Source of the DNA: Sphaerochaetaceae bacterium
Lineage (GTDB): Bacteria; Spirochaetota; Spirochaetia; Sphaerochaetales; Sphaerochaetaceae
Reading direction: 5' to 3'
NCBI GenBank assembly: GCA_023231265.1
Contig: JALNVT010000150.1
Location: 1-6,384, forward strand
Length of the DNA: 6,384 bases
The position numbers and the translations under genes were made by a program. Each line of letters begins with the position of its first letter. Position 1 is the first letter of the stretch. Shown here one piece after another: positions 4,764 through 6,384 of the stretch. The notes beneath the pieces were generated by a model. It did no database searches and was not told where the DNA came from. It was given only the letters and a program-made list of their open reading frames with translations.

Positions 4764-6384
4764 ATGCAGGACTTATTTAATGATAAAGATTTTGAAGATG
4801 GTAAGATTGCACAGAAAGAAAATAAAATGCCAAGCTTGAAAATGAAGAAGAAAGAAGTGGTGCTGAAAGAAGAACAGATAGAGGAAAGTGTCATAACAAT
4901 GGATTATGAAGATGATGGAGTTGAAAGAAAAAAGTTCTACATCATTGATGGCTTTGGCTTGATCTTCAGATCTTACTATGCCTTCTTCATGAATCCTCTA
5001 TTGGATAAAGATGGTAAGAATTACTCTGCAATTTATGGATTCTTCAATTCATTATCAATGGTAATCAGAGAATACAAACCAGATTATCTTGTTGTCGCTC
5101 TTGATTCAAAAGGTCCCACATTCAGACATGATATGTATGACCTATATAAAGCAAATCGTGATGCAGCACCAGAAGACCTCAAAGAGCAGATTCCTGTTAT
5201 CATCTCATTGTTAGAGACAATGAAGATTCCAACCTATGCAAAAGCAGGCCTAGAAGCTGATGATATCATTGCATCATTGAGTGATAAAGCTGTAGCACTT
5301 GATCTTGAGGCTGTTTTATTCACGGCTGATAAAGATTTACTCCAGCTTGTAAACAACAGAGTGTATGCCCTGCGTCCTCCAAAGAAAGGACAGAAAGAAT
5401 ACAGAATATTTGGTATAAGAGAGGTTGAAGAGGATTTCTTGATAAAACCAAATCAGATCATAGACTATTTGACATTGCTCGGTGATGCTGCAGATAACAT
5501 CCCTGGCGTTCCTGGTATTGGATCAAAGACAGCCGTAAAGCTTCTAACCCAATATGGAGACCTTGATAATATTTATGCAAATATTACAAAACTTTCAAAA
5601 GGCGTGAGAAAAAAATTAGAGGAAGGAAGAGAAAAAGCTCTTCTATCTAAGAGTCTTGTGGAGCTGTTTAGAGATCCTGAGATCCTGAATGATTTCAATT
5701 TGAAGCAATTCTCTCTTGATAATCTTGATGTTGAAGCTGCTTTTCCATATTTTGAGAAGCAGAAATCAAATTCATTGATTGCATCTTTCAAACGTCTCAT
5801 GAGTAAAGAAAGTGTCAAACAATACAATCAAAGAGATATCACTGCAGAAGTAAATCAAGCTCTTGAAGAAGAGTACAAAGAAAAGGATTCATCAGAGCAA
5901 AATGTTGATGAATCACTGCTGGGAACTTCAACTCTGCATCCTCTCACTGGTATCAATGAGCTGAGAGATTTATTTGAAAAGATTGCAAATGGTCCTGGAA
6001 TCATGGCTTTCGATACTGAAACAACCGGTATTGATACAATGGTATCTGATATGGTTGGATTCTCCTTTTCTTATGAGCCAAAGGAAGCATGGTATTTCCC
6101 TCTTGTATGTGGTGGAGAAAGAGTCTGTGAAGATGAACCTGTCAGAGAGGTCTTCAAAGAATATTTAGAGTCTGGAAGAATTGGTATAATTGGTCAGAAT
6201 ATTAAATATGATTACAAGATACTATCAAGATTTGGAATCAAACTCACAAATATCGTGTATGATACAATGATTGCAGCTTGGCTCTATGATTCCAATGTGG
6301 GTATCTACAATATGGATGATCTTGCTCTTCGTTATTTGAACTATTCCACTGTTGAATTCAATGAAGTTGTTCCAAAAGGAGGTC
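4764..6384 (+). CDS. polA: DNA polymerase I, 5'-nuclease and proofreading domains (3' end beyond window)
   Basis: PolA removes RNA primers and fills gaps in replication and repair. The window holds the first 540 codons, in one unbroken frame, up to the edge; the polymerase domain is missing. Residues about 57-345 are the 5'-nuclease, with its metal-binding acidic residues visible: Asp62 in IIDGFGLIFRSYY, Asp114 in ALDSKGPTF, Glu164, Asp166 and Asp167 in LEADDI, Asp189 and Asp191 in ADKDLL, and Asp241 and Asp244 in GDAADNIPGVPGIG. Residues about 346-395 are a charged linker. The 3'-5' exonuclease follows, with Asp417 and Glu419 in DTETTG and Asp483 in GQNIKYD, so proofreading appears intact, unlike in Taq-like enzymes; the third exonuclease motif lies past the edge. 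Unusually, residues 1-55 extend ahead of the normal start (KKFYIIDG). This tail begins MQDLF, is Lys-rich at 14-35 and acidic at 36-54. The gene starts 2 nt after the hydrolase stop, as the third gene of the operon. Confidence 0.95.
   Translation, partial: MQDLFNDKDFEDGKIAQKENKMPSLKMKKKEVVLKEEQIEESVITMDYEDDGVERKKFYIIDGFGLIFRSYYAFFMNPLLDKDGKNYSAIYGFFNSLSMVIREYKPDYLVVALDSKGPTFRHDMYDLYKANRDAAPEDLKEQIPVIISLLETMKIPTYAKAGLEADDIIASLSDKAVALDLEAVLFTADKDLLQLVNNRVYALRPPKKGQKEYRIFGIREVEEDFLIKPNQIIDYLTLLGDAADNIPGVPGIGSKTAVKLLTQYGDLDNIYANITKLSKGVRKKLEEGREKALLSKSLVELFRDPEILNDFNLKQFSLDNLDVEAAFPYFEKQKSNSLIASFKRLMSKESVKQYNQRDITAEVNQALEEEYKEKDSSEQNVDESLLGTSTLHPLTGINELRDLFEKIANGPGIMAFDTETTGIDTMVSDMVGFSFSYEPKEAWYFPLVCGGERVCEDEPVREVFKEYLESGRIGIIGQNIKYDYKILSRFGIKLTNIVYDTMIAAWLYDSNVGIYNMDDLALRYLNYSTVEFNEVVPKGG

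Noticed and set aside
5974..6168. Plus-strand frame of 64 codons within polA in another frame.
   Set aside because: The polA frame is unbroken here and carries the exonuclease motif DTETTG, so this is an overlap shadow and not a frameshift product.

Overview
The window looks like a piece of a low-GC spirochaete chromosome, most likely related to Treponema or Sphaerochaeta. The evidence is the AT-rich spacers, a secreted beta-barrel-like protein that implies an outer membrane, and a DNA polymerase I whose 5'-nuclease region (for example PTFRHDMYDLYKANRD and EDLKEQIP) reads like spirochaetal PolA. The lineage is inferred from remembered family patterns, not from a search, and the species is not identified. 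I see no mobile element, CRISPR array, tRNA, rRNA or phage structural gene. Coding density and base use look even, so this resembles ordinary chromosome more than an island.

Layout. (1) Positions 1-463, minus strand: the N-terminal 154 codons of a SprT-like zinc metallopeptidase (HETAH plus a downstream HSKEF) that runs into the start of a DUF2786 domain. It is cut by the window edge. Its likely promoter places transcription start at the ATG, so the mRNA may be leaderless. (2) Positions 464-608: a divergent spacer with two perfect short palindromes and a weak nadE promoter. (3) Positions 609-2549: nadE, a glutamine-dependent NAD+ synthetase with intact nitrilase and PP-loop motifs, closed by a terminator at about 2572-2605. 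(4) Positions 2606-2938: an AT-rich spacer that ends in a TATAAT promoter, operator-like repeats and a leader hairpin touching the Shine-Dalgarno. (5) Positions 2939-3541: a signal-peptide protein of 200 aa, probably an outer-membrane barrel, followed by a long terminator hairpin. (6) Positions 3673-6384: a tight three-gene operon. It encodes a small membrane-anchored protein, a PhnP-like metallo-beta-lactamase-fold phosphodiesterase that starts at GTG directly on the preceding stop codon, and polA, which begins 2 nt after the hydrolase stop and runs off the window.

How the genes relate. NadE makes NAD+, and PolA repairs and completes DNA. The hydrolase and the small membrane protein are co-transcribed with polA but have no demonstrated link to it. 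I found no clear new multi-gene system. The most distinctive points are a 55-residue N-terminal extension of PolA that begins with a sliding-clamp-like MQDLF, the probable leaderless promoter with a palindrome over its -35, the repeats upstream of the barrel gene, and the coupled unknown membrane protein.
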